NCBI RefSeq assembly: GCF_001424405.1
Contig: NZ_LMPS01000005.1
Coordinates: 186,001-250,000, forward strand
Direction of reading: 5' to 3'
Length of the DNA: 64,000 bases
Origin: Dyadobacter sp. Leaf189
GTDB lineage: Bacteria; Bacteroidota; Bacteroidia; Cytophagales; Spirosomataceae
Shown here: piece after piece, positions 10,201 to 17,595 of the stretch
Position numbering within the stretch: the stretch's first letter is position 1
How the letters are laid out: the number at the start of each line of letters is the position of its first letter
The notes under the pieces: generated by a model
The model's database searches: none
The model's input: only the letters and a program-made list of their open reading frames with translations
What the model was told of the DNA's origin: nothing
Made by a program: the position numbers and the translations under genes

Positions 10201-10830
10201 GATCAAAACCAGCGATTCCTGAGCGTCCGTTTCAGGTACATTCAGCCTGAATTCTCCATTTGCGTCGGAAGTAGTCCCGTTCTGCGTGTTTTTCACGAGA
10301 ATGCTCACGCCTGGGAAAGGATTGCCGTTTTCGTCGGTTACCCTTCCGCGGATCAGCCGGTCGAGGCTGTGCGGCGGCTCTTCAATGCTCCGGTAATTAA
10401 GCTGGATGTTCGGTTTGATCTCAGGCGTTTTTACGGGCATCAGATTTTCCTGCGGCTGCCTTTTGGAGACTGCTTTCAGGACAATGTTCTGATTGAAAAT
10501 CTTGTAGGAGACCGGAAGGTCCCGGAAGACAGCGCCGAGCGCCTGGTCGATATCTGCATTCTTCACCTTCACCGAAACCTTCTGGCCCTCGGGCAGGTCG
10601 AGCTTGTCGTACAGAAAAAGGTAGTTCGTTTGCTTTTCAATCGTTTTCAGGACGCTTTTCAGCGGTGTGTTTTTCGCATGGATCGAAATCTTCTGGCTGA
10701 AACCATCAGCCGTGACCTGTGAGAGTGTTACGATCAGCAAAAGCATTATCCGGGTCATCGCGATAAAAATTTGGGCAACAAGATAAGGCCGCTTACGACC
10801 TGCTACGCAGGGTAAGTAGTGGTTTTTCAT
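7291..10830 (-). CDS. SusC/RagA TonB-dependent transporter with STN signalling domain
   Basis: A 1179-residue outer-membrane channel. In order: signal peptide (about 10-45), STN domain (about 45-110) that talks to an anti-sigma factor, carboxypeptidase-regulatory-like domain (about 137-215), plug with the SusC signature (DVVVVGYGTQNKSSITGSV), then a 22-strand barrel ending in hydrophobic-aromatic LGVNLTF. The STN domain fits the FecR and ECF sigma genes just upstream: substrate binding should relieve FecR and free the sigma factor. The ATG at 10830 is used; the open frame reaches 10917, but that would overlap the end of fecR and lacks a signal peptide context. Confidence 0.94.
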   Translation of the reverse strand: MKNHYLPCVAGRKRPYLVAQIFIAMTRIMLLLIVTLSQVTADGFSQKISIHAKNTPLKSVLKTIEKQTNYLFLYDKLDLPEGQKVSVKVKNADIDQALGAVFRDLPVSYKIFNQNIVLKAVSKRQPQENLMPVKTPEIKPNIQLNYRSIEEPPHSLDRLIRGRVTDENGNPFPGVSILVKNTQNGTTSDANGEFRLNVPETDAQESLVLIASFVGYKSQEIAVGSRQEISFGMSVDTKSLNDVVVVGYGTQNKSSITGSVASLPMKSISNQPVTSLDQALGGQIAGVNVAQTKGAPGGGVSVRVRGTGSIGAGNEPLYVIDGFPVSADFNGSFNALSTINPSDIESIEILKDASAAAIYGSRGSNGVVLVTTKRGKSGKSVVQFDAYFGVQEVANKIEMLDASEYAAYNTEARNNAWVDRGGKATDPNSARPANLQIPEMFQNPQSLGKGTDWQDEVFVTAPIQNYQLSVAGGTDKTQLFMSGAYFRQDGIVMNTGFDRYSARINLDHRVSKKMKVGMNLSPSFSSNKLLPVEDQVFTGGILGSALSLPPTVPVYNPDGSFTTLLGPSPYNIGVIDNPVAIASKIKDKKSFFRTLGNVYAEIDIIEGLKFRTSFGLDYADSRQAAFYPSNLGWNGVPAPVQARATASSIRDLNWLNENILTYKKTFNEKHELDLLAGFTSQKAKSEYSSMSATNFPTDLVPTLNAGQVTAGGTGISEWSLLSYLGRVNYTFASKYLLSATVRRDGSSRFGARNKWGTFPSASVGWYLSEEEFMKGQQVVTDLKFRASYGLAGNNTIGNYNHIGLLSNRRYSLGAGTGTVAYGLYPGSITNEQLGWEVMHQMDIGVDFGILRNRLTFTIDYYNKNTTDLLLNVPVPASTGYETALQNIGKLNNRGWEFSVNSKNFTGAFKWSTSFNISFNKNKVVKLGPSGNAIISKSPSFSPNTHTTKIGSPIGSFWGYDAIGVYRDAEDVKNSPVVQGSTGSRPGDLKFRDIDGDGVITPSDVTIIGDNSPDFFYGITNNFSYGRLNLSILADGVQGIQLLNGSRRNIGLVNGSYSRKDVLGRWQSPENPGDGRTPRANVSPTGGNVSYVSSLLVEDASFFRIRNVNLRYALPEKAAKAIFMQQASVSLSVQNALTFTKYLGYNPEQSLNGSSSLTPGVDFNGYPLARTYTLGVNLTF

Positions 10831-10877
10831 AAAAATTAAAGGTTTAGGATAGTTTAAACGTAATACTATATACGCGC

Positions 10878-12062
10878 TTATTGGTCGATGATGATCTGCT
10901 TGTTGTCCAGTTTGCAATTCACACCCGCATACCGGAGCATACCTACAATTTCCGACAGGCTAACCTGTCTCGACACACGCCCCGTGAACTGTTTCAGGGG
11001 GATTTTTCCATTGTAATTGATCCTGACATCATACCAGCGTGACAGCTGGCGCATTACTTCTTCCACGCTGGCATCCTGGAAATAGAACTCGCCATTTTTC
11101 CACGCAACTGCCTCTTCAACAGGTGTGTACTTTGTTTTGATCTGCCCCGTAACGAGGATGGCAGCCTGCTGGCCGGGTTTTAGGCGGGCGTTCTGACCTA
11201 CATTTTTAATGTCGACAGAACCTTCCACGAGCGTTGTTTTGGAAGCGCCTTCCTCAGGGTACGCCATGATGTTGAAGCTCGTGCCAAGTACCAGTACTTC
11301 CGATTGGTTGAACTTCACGATGAATGGTTTGCGCTTGTCTTTGGCAACCTCAAAGTAGGCTTCGCCGGTAATTTCAACCTTCCGTTCCGAGGCTGCAAAT
11401 GCCGACGGGAACCGGATGGACGAAGACGCATTCAGCCACACTTTGCTGCCGTCGGGCAGGCGCACCTGGTACTGGCCGCCTTTCGGGGTCGACAGCGTGT
11501 TCATGCTGATGGTGCCGGTCCGTTCGTCCGCTTTTGCATTATACACCAGGATACCCTCCTGCGCTTTCCTGATCTCCGCATTCCCCTGGCGCGCCACAAA
11601 GCCGCTTTCTACCTGGTCCAGCGCAATCGCAGAGCCGTCGGACAGGGTGAGCAGCGCTTTGTTGCCGCCCGGTTTTACGTCGGCCGTGTGGGTAACACCC
11701 GCGACGGAATCGCTGTCTTTCAGGCTGTTTTTAGCATTGTACCAGATTCCTAAACCGGTGAGCACGAGCATTGCCGCAGCGGCGTAGCGCAGCCAGTTGA
11801 GGCGTACCACCTTTTTCTCGGGAGCGGCTTGCTGGCTGGCTGCATCCAGGATCGCGCTCAGCATAGCATTGCTTTTTTCTTCTGTAAAAAGCGTCTCGTT
11901 GCCTGTCTGTTCCAGCCAGTTAGTTTTGAGATACTGTTCCAAAAGTGCATCATACCGGCCGGCGCGAACGAGGTCCATGAGTTCCTGTGTCTCGTCTTCG
12001 GTGGCATTCCCGTGGTAGTAGCGGTCAAACAGGTCGTGCAACCTGCGTTCGGTATTATCCAT
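10878..12062 (-). CDS. FecR-family anti-sigma factor
   Basis: A 394-residue inner-membrane regulator. Residues 1-85 are cytoplasmic (sigma-binding), one membrane helix lies at about 92-108 (AAAAMLVLTGLGIWY), the periplasmic FecR domain is about 197-295 (TPKGGQYQVRLPDGSKVWLN; GEAYFEVAKD; GTSFNIMAY) and a DUF4974 domain closes the protein (about 325-394). It should hold the neighbouring ECF sigma factor until the STN domain of the SusC partner signals. The ATG at 12062 is preferred over an in-frame start at 12089, as family members begin a few residues before the first helix (ERRLHDLFDRY). It sits 69 bases after the sigma gene and 47 before susC. Confidence 0.93.
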   Translation of the reverse strand: MDNTERRLHDLFDRYYHGNATEDETQELMDLVRAGRYDALLEQYLKTNWLEQTGNETLFTEEKSNAMLSAILDAASQQAAPEKKVVRLNWLRYAAAAMLVLTGLGIWYNAKNSLKDSDSVAGVTHTADVKPGGNKALLTLSDGSAIALDQVESGFVARQGNAEIRKAQEGILVYNAKADERTGTISMNTLSTPKGGQYQVRLPDGSKVWLNASSSIRFPSAFAASERKVEITGEAYFEVAKDKRKPFIVKFNQSEVLVLGTSFNIMAYPEEGASKTTLVEGSVDIKNVGQNARLKPGQQAAILVTGQIKTKYTPVEEAVAWKNGEFYFQDASVEEVMRQLSRWYDVRINYNGKIPLKQFTGRVSRQVSLSEIVGMLRYAGVNCKLDNKQIIIDQ

Positions 12063-12131
12063 TATCAGTTGATTGTCGAACTTCACCAACAGGACAAACC
12101 GGGCAGGCGAAAAGGGGCTATTGCAATGGAA

Positions 12132-12725
12132 TTATTTTGAAAAAAAATAATGAGCTGCGAGCAGAAAGCTTATTATCAATTTGTTACGGATATGTGAAGA
12201 AATCGATTCGGTTGCGATCTGAAGATATTTCTTCACGGTTTCCCTGGATATATTCATCTGCGCGGCGATCTCCGCATAAGAAAGGCGCTGGTGGCGGCTC
12301 AGCAGGTACACCTGTTTCTGCTGTGGCGGGAGGAGGTCTATCGCCTCGTCGATCAGCAGGTAGCGGTGGTCTTCCTCAATGGTATCCGCCACCGGGAAAT
12401 GCTCCGAATGCAGATCCACATCCACGATCCTGGCGCTTTCGCTGGCCGCTTTTTTCAGGCAATTCAATGCTGCATTTTTTGAGATCACGTAGAGGTATAC
12501 CGGGAAATTATTCACCTCCGCGAGCAGTTCTTTGTTAAGCCATATTTTGAGAAAAACATCCTGTACTACTTCCGCTGCCAGCTCTTCTGACCTGGTAATG
12601 CGATAGATATGCATCCCCAGCCGCTGGTGGTAATGATTGAAAAGCGCAGCAAATGCACGCTCGTCACCCTCGGACACCCGACGCAAAACTTCGCTTTCCC
12701 GATGCATAGCAGTGAGGTAGGGCAT
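12132..12725 (-). CDS. ECF-type RNA polymerase sigma factor
   Basis: A 197-residue sigma-70 family factor. Region 2 spans about 20-90 (AFAALFNHYHQRLGMHIYR ... EVVQDVFLKIW), and region 4 about 125-180 (LPPQQKQVYLLSR, then the helix-turn-helix SYAEIAAQMNISRETVKKYL). This is the Bacteroidota ECF group paired with FecR. An internal ATG at 12707 (MHRESEVLRRV) is an equally good start. A hydrophobic C-terminal tail (IISFLLAAHYFFSK) is a common feature of this subgroup. It begins the operon fecR-susC-susD and should direct its transcription, and possibly its own. Confidence 0.93.
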   Translation of the reverse strand: MPYLTAMHRESEVLRRVSEGDERAFAALFNHYHQRLGMHIYRITRSEELAAEVVQDVFLKIWLNKELLAEVNNFPVYLYVISKNAALNCLKKAASESARIVDVDLHSEHFPVADTIEEDHRYLLIDEAIDLLPPQQKQVYLLSRHQRLSYAEIAAQMNISRETVKKYLQIATESISSHIRNKLIISFLLAAHYFFSK

Positions 12726-12867
12726 TTTGGTGAATGGGCGAATGGTTTGATGAAAATGGGTTAGTGGCGGAAGTTAACAAAGAGCTTGTATTTTCCATTC
12801 TACTGCTGAGTGTTTGTGAGGCTTATATTCTTATTTTTGTTTTGAAAAAATGACATAAACAACCCAT

Positions 12868-13365
12868 ATGAGCAAGTCCAAATTCGAGATCTCACTGGAA
12901 TCCGGCATTCACCAGCACATCCATGCAATGGTCGGGAAGTGGGAGGGTGTTACCAAAACCTGGTTCGAGCCCGGCGTACTCGCCGACGAATCACCCATGT
13001 CGGGCAGTATCCAGCCTATCCTGGGCGGGAGGTTCCTGTTGTACCAGTACGAGGGTACTTTGACCGGCAAACCTTTTGAAGGTTCAGCGACGATCGGGTA
13101 CGACATTGGCAATGAAAGATTCCAGGTAGCCTGGGTGGACAGCTTTCACATGGGAACTGCGATCATGCTTTCCGAAGGCAGCTCAGTCGAGCACGGGTTT
13201 TCAGTGCTGGGCGCATATGGCGGGCCGGGTATCCCTGTTCCCTGGGGCTGGCGCACGGTGGTGCAGCTCAATGAACCCGACCAGCTTACCATAACTGCAT
13301 ACAATATCTCACCGGAAGGCCAGGAAGATATGGCGACTGAAACGGTGTACCGGCGCGTAAGCTAA
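12868..13365 (+). CDS. DUF1579 family protein
   Basis: A 165-residue soluble protein with the DUF1579 pattern: a short helical lead, then a lipocalin-like beta barrel (GKWEGVTKTWF; GGRFLLYQYEG; GYDIGNERFQVAWVDSFHMG). Function of the family is not established. No signal peptide. It is divergent from the ECF sigma gene and convergent with ldhA (20-base gap). A TAnnTTTG-like box (TATTTTTG) occurs about 35 bases before the start. A role in small-molecule binding is possible but not shown. Confidence 0.85.
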   Translation: MSKSKFEISLESGIHQHIHAMVGKWEGVTKTWFEPGVLADESPMSGSIQPILGGRFLLYQYEGTLTGKPFEGSATIGYDIGNERFQVAWVDSFHMGTAIMLSEGSSVEHGFSVLGAYGGPGIPVPWGWRTVVQLNEPDQLTITAYNISPEGQEDMATETVYRRVS

Positions 13366-13385
13366 GTCCCGACCCTTATTTCTGT

Positions 13386-14384
13386 TTATACAAGAAGCAC
13401 TGCCTGATTTTCCAGTGTCTCACCTTTGCTGAGCTGATCAATGCTTTTCAGGGTGACCTGCGCAATTTCAGACAGTGCTTCTTCGGTGAAAAACGCCTGG
13501 TGCGCGGTTACAAGCACATTCGGGAAGCTCATCAGACGCTGAATGGTATCGTCCTCGATAATGCTGCCTGAAAGATCTTTAAAAAACAGTTTATCCTCCT
13601 GTTCGTACACGTCAATACCGAGGTAAGCCACGTGCTTGTTTTTCAAAGCCTGTATCACATCGGCGGTGTTGATCAATCCGCCGCGGCTTGTGTTGATCAA
13701 TGTTACACCCTTTTTCATGATCCCGAGTGACTGCTCGTTGATCATATAATGCGTATCCCCGTTCAGCGGGCAATGCAGTGAAATGATATCGCTGGTAGCC
13801 AGTACCTCATCGAGCGGCGCATATTCGACTCCTGCATTTTTAAGCGCTTCGTTCGGGTAAAGATCGTGGGCGATCACTTTGCAGCCAAAACCTTTCATGA
13901 TGTGGCAGAACGCACTGCCGATTTTCCCGGTACCGATCACGCCAACTGTTTTGCCAAAAAGATTGAAACCCAGCAACCCGTTCAGGGAGAAGTTTTGTTC
14001 CCGAACCCGGTTGTAAGCTTTATGCGTTTTCCGGTTGAGGGTGAGCAGCATGGCCACGGTATGTTCGGCGACTGCCTGAGGGGAATACTCAGGTACGCGG
14101 CAAACTTTGATCCCGTGCGACCGGGCAGCTTCCAGGTCAACATTATTAAAGCCTGCACAACGCAATGCTATGATCTTGACGCCCCTTTCAGCCAAAACAC
14201 CAATTACCTCCGCATTGACCTTGTCATTTACAAAAACACAAACCGCCTTTTCATCCTGAACTGCATTGACGATATGCGGCCCCAAATGGGTTTCCAGGTA
14301 TTCAATTTCAAAACCAAAAGACTGGTTGTAGGCATTGAAAAACTGCTTGTCATAAGGTTTGGCAGAAAAGAACAGGACCTTCAT
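13386..14384 (-). CDS. ldhA: D-lactate dehydrogenase, fermentative type
   Basis: A 332-residue NAD-dependent D-2-hydroxyacid dehydrogenase, reducing pyruvate to D-lactate in the cytoplasm. From memory it matches the Escherichia coli LdhA pattern along its length (ALRCAGFNNVDL at 73-84, GVIGTGKIG at 148-156, HCPLN at 204-208, NTSRGGLI at 231-238, DVYEQED at 258-264, TAHQAF at 293-298). Catalytic residues are R234, E261 or E263, and H295. The ATG at 14384 is chosen; an in-frame upstream ATG at 14414 adds 10 residues before the conserved N-terminus. It is divergent from an SDR gene, and the shared spacer carries a 16-base direct repeat, so both may be co-regulated. Confidence 0.9.
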   Translation of the reverse strand: MKVLFFSAKPYDKQFFNAYNQSFGFEIEYLETHLGPHIVNAVQDEKAVCVFVNDKVNAEVIGVLAERGVKIIALRCAGFNNVDLEAARSHGIKVCRVPEYSPQAVAEHTVAMLLTLNRKTHKAYNRVREQNFSLNGLLGFNLFGKTVGVIGTGKIGSAFCHIMKGFGCKVIAHDLYPNEALKNAGVEYAPLDEVLATSDIISLHCPLNGDTHYMINEQSLGIMKKGVTLINTSRGGLINTADVIQALKNKHVAYLGIDVYEQEDKLFFKDLSGSIIEDDTIQRLMSFPNVLVTAHQAFFTEEALSEIAQVTLKSIDQLSKGETLENQAVLLV

Positions 14385-14472
14385 ACGAATGGGTTTAGAT
14401 GGTAAAAAGTGCAAGGCTGCGGAGCAACGTCAGCCTCAAATGTGTAAAACAATCGGGTATTGTCAAAATCGG

Positions 14473-14510
14473 TGACGTTCTTAACAAAGTAAATTGACGT
14501 TCCTAACAAA
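14473..14510. promoter_or_regulatory. Two 16-base direct repeats, 22-base period (candidate activator operator)
   Basis: TGACGTTCTTAACAAA at 14473-14488 and TGACGTTCCTAACAAA at 14495-14510 differ at one base and start 22 bases apart, two helical turns. AraC-family activators bind such tandem half-sites. The downstream copy ends 21 bases before the -7 box at 14532, where the -33 element should be but is degenerate. This is the position of a class II activator site. Two AraC genes follow at 15680 and 16564. Confidence 0.6.
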
Positions 14511-14531
14511 ATGCGGTCGGCGCGCACCGGG

Positions 14532-14539
14532 TAATTTTG
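14532..14539 (+). promoter_or_regulatory. -7 box (TAATTTTG) of the SDR gene
   Basis: Exact match to the Bacteroidota -7 consensus TAnnTTTG, 27 bases before the ATG of the SDR gene. No TTG is present at the expected -33 spacing, consistent with activator dependence. Confidence 0.5.
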
Positions 14540-14566
14540 TCCTATCACTTTTAAACAAAACCTCAA

Positions 14567-15601
14567 ATGGGACAAAGCAATTATCAGGGCGCTTTACAGC
14601 GGAAATTAAATTCAGGCTTCCATGCAGCATCGACAGCAGGTGAGGTAATCAGCGGCATCGATCTCACAGGAAAAACCGCGATCGTGACCGGCGGTAATGC
14701 GGGTATCGGACTGGAAACCACCAGAGTTTTGGCAGCAGCCGGAGCTACCGTGATCGTTCCGGCCAGGGACGTAGAAAAGGCAAGGAGAAATCTGGCAGGC
14801 ATTCCGAATGTGGAATTAGGGGAAATCGATTTCATGGACCCGGATTCGATCGATGCATTTGCGGCTGCTTTTCTGGCAAGCGGGCGGCCGCTCCACCTGC
14901 TGATCAACAATGCGGGTATTATGTGGGTACCGCTGCGGCGCGACAGCCGCGGGATCGAGTCGCAGCTGACCACCAACTACCTCGGCGCATTTCATCTCAC
15001 TGCGAGGTTGTGGCCTGCGCTGGTCAGAGCGCGCGGTGCCAGGGTTATCAATGTATCTTCCCTGGGTCACCAAAGGGCGCCTTTTGACTTTGAAGATCCC
15101 AATTTCCTGCATCGTGCCTACGAAACCCTGCAAGCGTACGGACAGTCGAAAACGGCCAGTAACTTATTTGCGCTCGAACTTGACCACTTCGGAAAAGCTT
15201 TCGGTGTGAGGTCATATTCGCTGCACCCAGGTTCTATTCACGGTACGGAACTTGGCCGGGAGGCTTCGTTGGAGCTTTTTCAGCAAATGGGCTTTATGGA
15301 TGCCGAGGGTAACTTGTTGCCCGAAGTAGTTGCCGCTCTGAAAACGGTCCCGCAGGGTGCAGCCACAACGATCTGGTGCGCCACAAGTCCGCTGCTTGAT
15401 CATATCGGGGGTGTTTACTGCGAGGATGCGGACGTAGCTGAGCTGAGCCTGGAAGGGAATGCAGGAGAAACGCAGCGCGGGGTCAAATTGTATTCACTGG
15501 ATGAAACAAATGCCAAAAAGCTCTGGAAATGGAGTGAGGAAATAACGGGTATTTCGTTCGGGGAGGAACGCAATGCGGAAGTGGCACAAAGCCAGCTTTG
15601 A
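14567..15601 (+). CDS. Short-chain dehydrogenase/reductase (SDR)
   Basis: A 344-residue NAD(P)-dependent oxidoreductase with the classical SDR layout: cofactor motif TGGNAGIG (41-48), NNAG (114-117), Ser164/165, and the catalytic Y191xxxK195. The N-terminal 35 residues and the C-terminal 45 extend beyond the usual 250-residue core. This is the look of retinol-dehydrogenase/WWOX-like SDRs (AYGQSKTASNL). No signal peptide, so cytoplasmic. The substrate is unknown. It opens a plus-strand cluster with two AraC regulators and a second SDR, and faces ldhA. Confidence 0.88.
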   Translation: MGQSNYQGALQRKLNSGFHAASTAGEVISGIDLTGKTAIVTGGNAGIGLETTRVLAAAGATVIVPARDVEKARRNLAGIPNVELGEIDFMDPDSIDAFAAAFLASGRPLHLLINNAGIMWVPLRRDSRGIESQLTTNYLGAFHLTARLWPALVRARGARVINVSSLGHQRAPFDFEDPNFLHRAYETLQAYGQSKTASNLFALELDHFGKAFGVRSYSLHPGSIHGTELGREASLELFQQMGFMDAEGNLLPEVVAALKTVPQGAATTIWCATSPLLDHIGGVYCEDADVAELSLEGNAGETQRGVKLYSLDETNAKKLWKWSEEITGISFGEERNAEVAQSQL

Positions 15602-15679
15602 GTCGGCCGAGGTTTGCTGTGGATGTTTTTGTTATCTTGATTCAATCGTTTAAGTCTGGCCGGCGGAAAGCCCGTTTTT

Positions 15680-16489
15680 ATGGAACACATTTCAAAATAC
15701 CTGACAAAAGAAATCAAACTTTCCAGCTACGACGACAAGCTTTTCAAGTCGGACCTGATGTTTGACGATCATATGCTGATCTGGTTTATTTCAGGAGAAA
15801 CCAAGATTATTCAGGCAGACGCAACTTACTATTTCCGGACAGGCGACATTTTCCTGATCCCCAGAAACCAGCTGGCGACAATCGTTAATTATCCCAAAAA
15901 TGGCTTACCCCATAAAACGGTGGTCATGCATTTGTCGACCAGCCGGCTCAGGGCGTTTTATGACAAAGTGGAAGTAAGACGGCAAGCAGTTCCTGCCCAG
16001 AAAATATTCAGCTTCAACAACCATCCATTGCTAGAAAGCTGCATGACTTCCCTGATACCTTACTTTGATGTGAAAGGTGAATTTCCGGAGACGATCGCCT
16101 CGCTCAAAATCACCGAGGCGATCACGATCCTGCGCGAGATCGACAGGAATGTAGACAGCGTGCTGGCCAATTTTGACGATCCCGGTAAGGTTGACCTGGT
16201 TGATTTCATGCAGCGCAATTTTATGTTCAATATGTCAATGGAAAAACTGGGTTACCTCACCGGAAGGAGCTTGTCGACTTTTAACCGTGACTTCAAACGG
16301 ATATTCAATGTGACACCCCAGAAATGGCTTACTGAAAAGCGGCTTGAACTGGCACATTACCAGTTGGCGCAGCAAAAGAAGAAGCCGATTGAAGTGTACC
16401 TGGAAGTAGGTTTCGAAGACCTTTCGCATTTCTCATTTGCATTCAAAAAGAAATACGGAGTTGCTCCAACGCAGGTGCAGCAGGTGTAA
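15680..16489 (+). CDS. AraC-family transcriptional regulator
   Basis: A 269-residue regulator with an N-terminal cupin-like sensing domain (about 15-100; WFISGETKIIQADATYYFRTGDIFLIPRN split over several strands) and a C-terminal double helix-turn-helix AraC domain (about 170-268; MSMEKLGYLTGRSLSTFNRD and IEVYLEVGFEDLSHFSFAFKKKYG). It follows the first SDR gene by 78 bases and is followed 74 bases later by another AraC gene. It is a candidate for the activator acting on the direct repeat in the ldhA/SDR spacer. Confidence 0.9.
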   Translation: MEHISKYLTKEIKLSSYDDKLFKSDLMFDDHMLIWFISGETKIIQADATYYFRTGDIFLIPRNQLATIVNYPKNGLPHKTVVMHLSTSRLRAFYDKVEVRRQAVPAQKIFSFNNHPLLESCMTSLIPYFDVKGEFPETIASLKITEAITILREIDRNVDSVLANFDDPGKVDLVDFMQRNFMFNMSMEKLGYLTGRSLSTFNRDFKRIFNVTPQKWLTEKRLELAHYQLAQQKKKPIEVYLEVGFEDLSHFSFAFKKKYGVAPTQVQQV

Positions 16490-16507
16490 AATGAACCGGC
16501 CAGCGCA

Positions 16508-16539
16508 TTTTGTATCAGTTCGGGCGGCTGTTATATTTG
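16508..16539 (+). promoter_or_regulatory. Consensus Bacteroidota promoter TTTTG-N19-TATATTTG
   Basis: -33 element TTTTG at 16508-16512, 19-base spacer, -7 element TATATTTG at 16532-16539. It lies 24 bases before the ATG at 16564, so it both supports that start and shows that the second AraC gene has its own promoter inside the cluster. Confidence 0.7.
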
Positions 16540-16563
16540 GACAAAGCAAAATTGTCAACACAA

Positions 16564-17508
16564 ATGGAAAACGCAACGATCCCCCGGCTTGAACTCGAAG
16601 CTTTTGCGCAGGACAGCTACGAAGTGCCTATGCTTGACGTGACGCATTACCCCGTTGATTCCAGCTTTTTTGTAATAGAAAACCGAGACAACTATCCCGT
16701 CAGGAACTACATATCGCCGCATCGCAGGAAGTTTTACAAGATATTTCACATGACTTCCGGTACCGGTGTGCTCACGATTGGGTTGCACAGATATGAAATG
16801 GGGCCGAATGAAATCGCATTCCTTCATCCCGATGAGATCATGTCGTGGCAAACTACTTCCAGCGAAACGGGCGGGCATTTCTGTCTCATTCACCCCGGCT
16901 ACTTCGGTCGCGAAGCAGATCATGTGCTTCAACTGTTCCGGCAATATCCCTATTTCGCCAGCGACAAAGCGGTTATTCAGCTCACAGACGAGCAGTCCGA
17001 CCGGATTGACGGCTACTTTAAAACAATGCTGAGAGAAGAGCGGGGCAGCAGTGAAGATAAGAAGCAGGCTATTTTGCTCCATTTGCAGATGCTCCTCCTG
17101 GAAAGTCAGAGGGCCGGAAAGAACAGGGCTACCGCCGCAACTCCCGAGGGTTACGGGCATATCTATCGTTTTTTGTCACTGCTCGAATCCGCATTCCAGG
17201 TGGAAGAACGGAGTTCGTATGCCAGACTGAAAACTGCGGCCGAGTTCGCGGACGAATTGCAGGTACATCCCAACTACCTGAATGCATTGGTGAAAAGCCA
17301 GACAGGAAAAACTCTGAGGGAACATATCCAGGACCGTTTGCTGCACGAAGCCAAGTCCCTGCTGGTGCAAACCGACTGGGGGATCAACGAGATCAGCGAC
17401 GGGCTGGGTTTTTCTGGTCAGGCGGCTTTTACCTCGTTTTTCCGGAAAAAAACGAATACCTCGCCTTCTGCTTTCAGGAAAAGTACGTTTGTGCCGGCCC
17501 ATATTTGA
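16564..17508 (+). CDS. AraC-family transcriptional regulator
   Basis: A 314-residue regulator with a cupin-type N-terminal domain (about 15-130) and a C-terminal AraC DNA-binding domain (about 210-308), whose two helix-turn-helix units read FADELQVHPNYLNALVKSQT and INEISDGLGFSGQAAFTSFF. The ATG at 16564 is chosen because the frame upstream to 16510 overlaps the promoter. The DNA-binding half is closely similar to the AraC protein at 44338-45288 (FAD-L-VH-N-LN; EAK-LL--TDW-I-EI---LGFS), so the two are paralogues. It precedes a second SDR gene by 87 bases and probably controls it. Confidence 0.9.
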   Translation: MENATIPRLELEAFAQDSYEVPMLDVTHYPVDSSFFVIENRDNYPVRNYISPHRRKFYKIFHMTSGTGVLTIGLHRYEMGPNEIAFLHPDEIMSWQTTSSETGGHFCLIHPGYFGREADHVLQLFRQYPYFASDKAVIQLTDEQSDRIDGYFKTMLREERGSSEDKKQAILLHLQMLLLESQRAGKNRATAATPEGYGHIYRFLSLLESAFQVEERSSYARLKTAAEFADELQVHPNYLNALVKSQTGKTLREHIQDRLLHEAKSLLVQTDWGINEISDGLGFSGQAAFTSFFRKKTNTSPSAFRKSTFVPAHI

Positions 17509-17553
17509 AAGTCGCAAATTCACCTGTGATCCGAATAAGTGCCTCTCCGAAGC

Positions 17554-17593
17554 TTGTGAGCAACTTTGTATCATACAAATTAACAACTCACAA
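17554..17593. promoter_or_regulatory. Nested palindrome upstream of the second SDR gene
   Basis: Outer arms TTGTGAG (17554-17560) and CTCACAA (17587-17593) enclose the perfect inner palindrome TTTGTAT-C-ATACAAA (17565-17579). The whole ends two bases before the ATG of the SDR gene, so it overlaps the promoter or leader. This is the form of a repressor operator, or a leader hairpin blocking translation. Confidence 0.55.
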
Positions 17594-17595
17594 AC

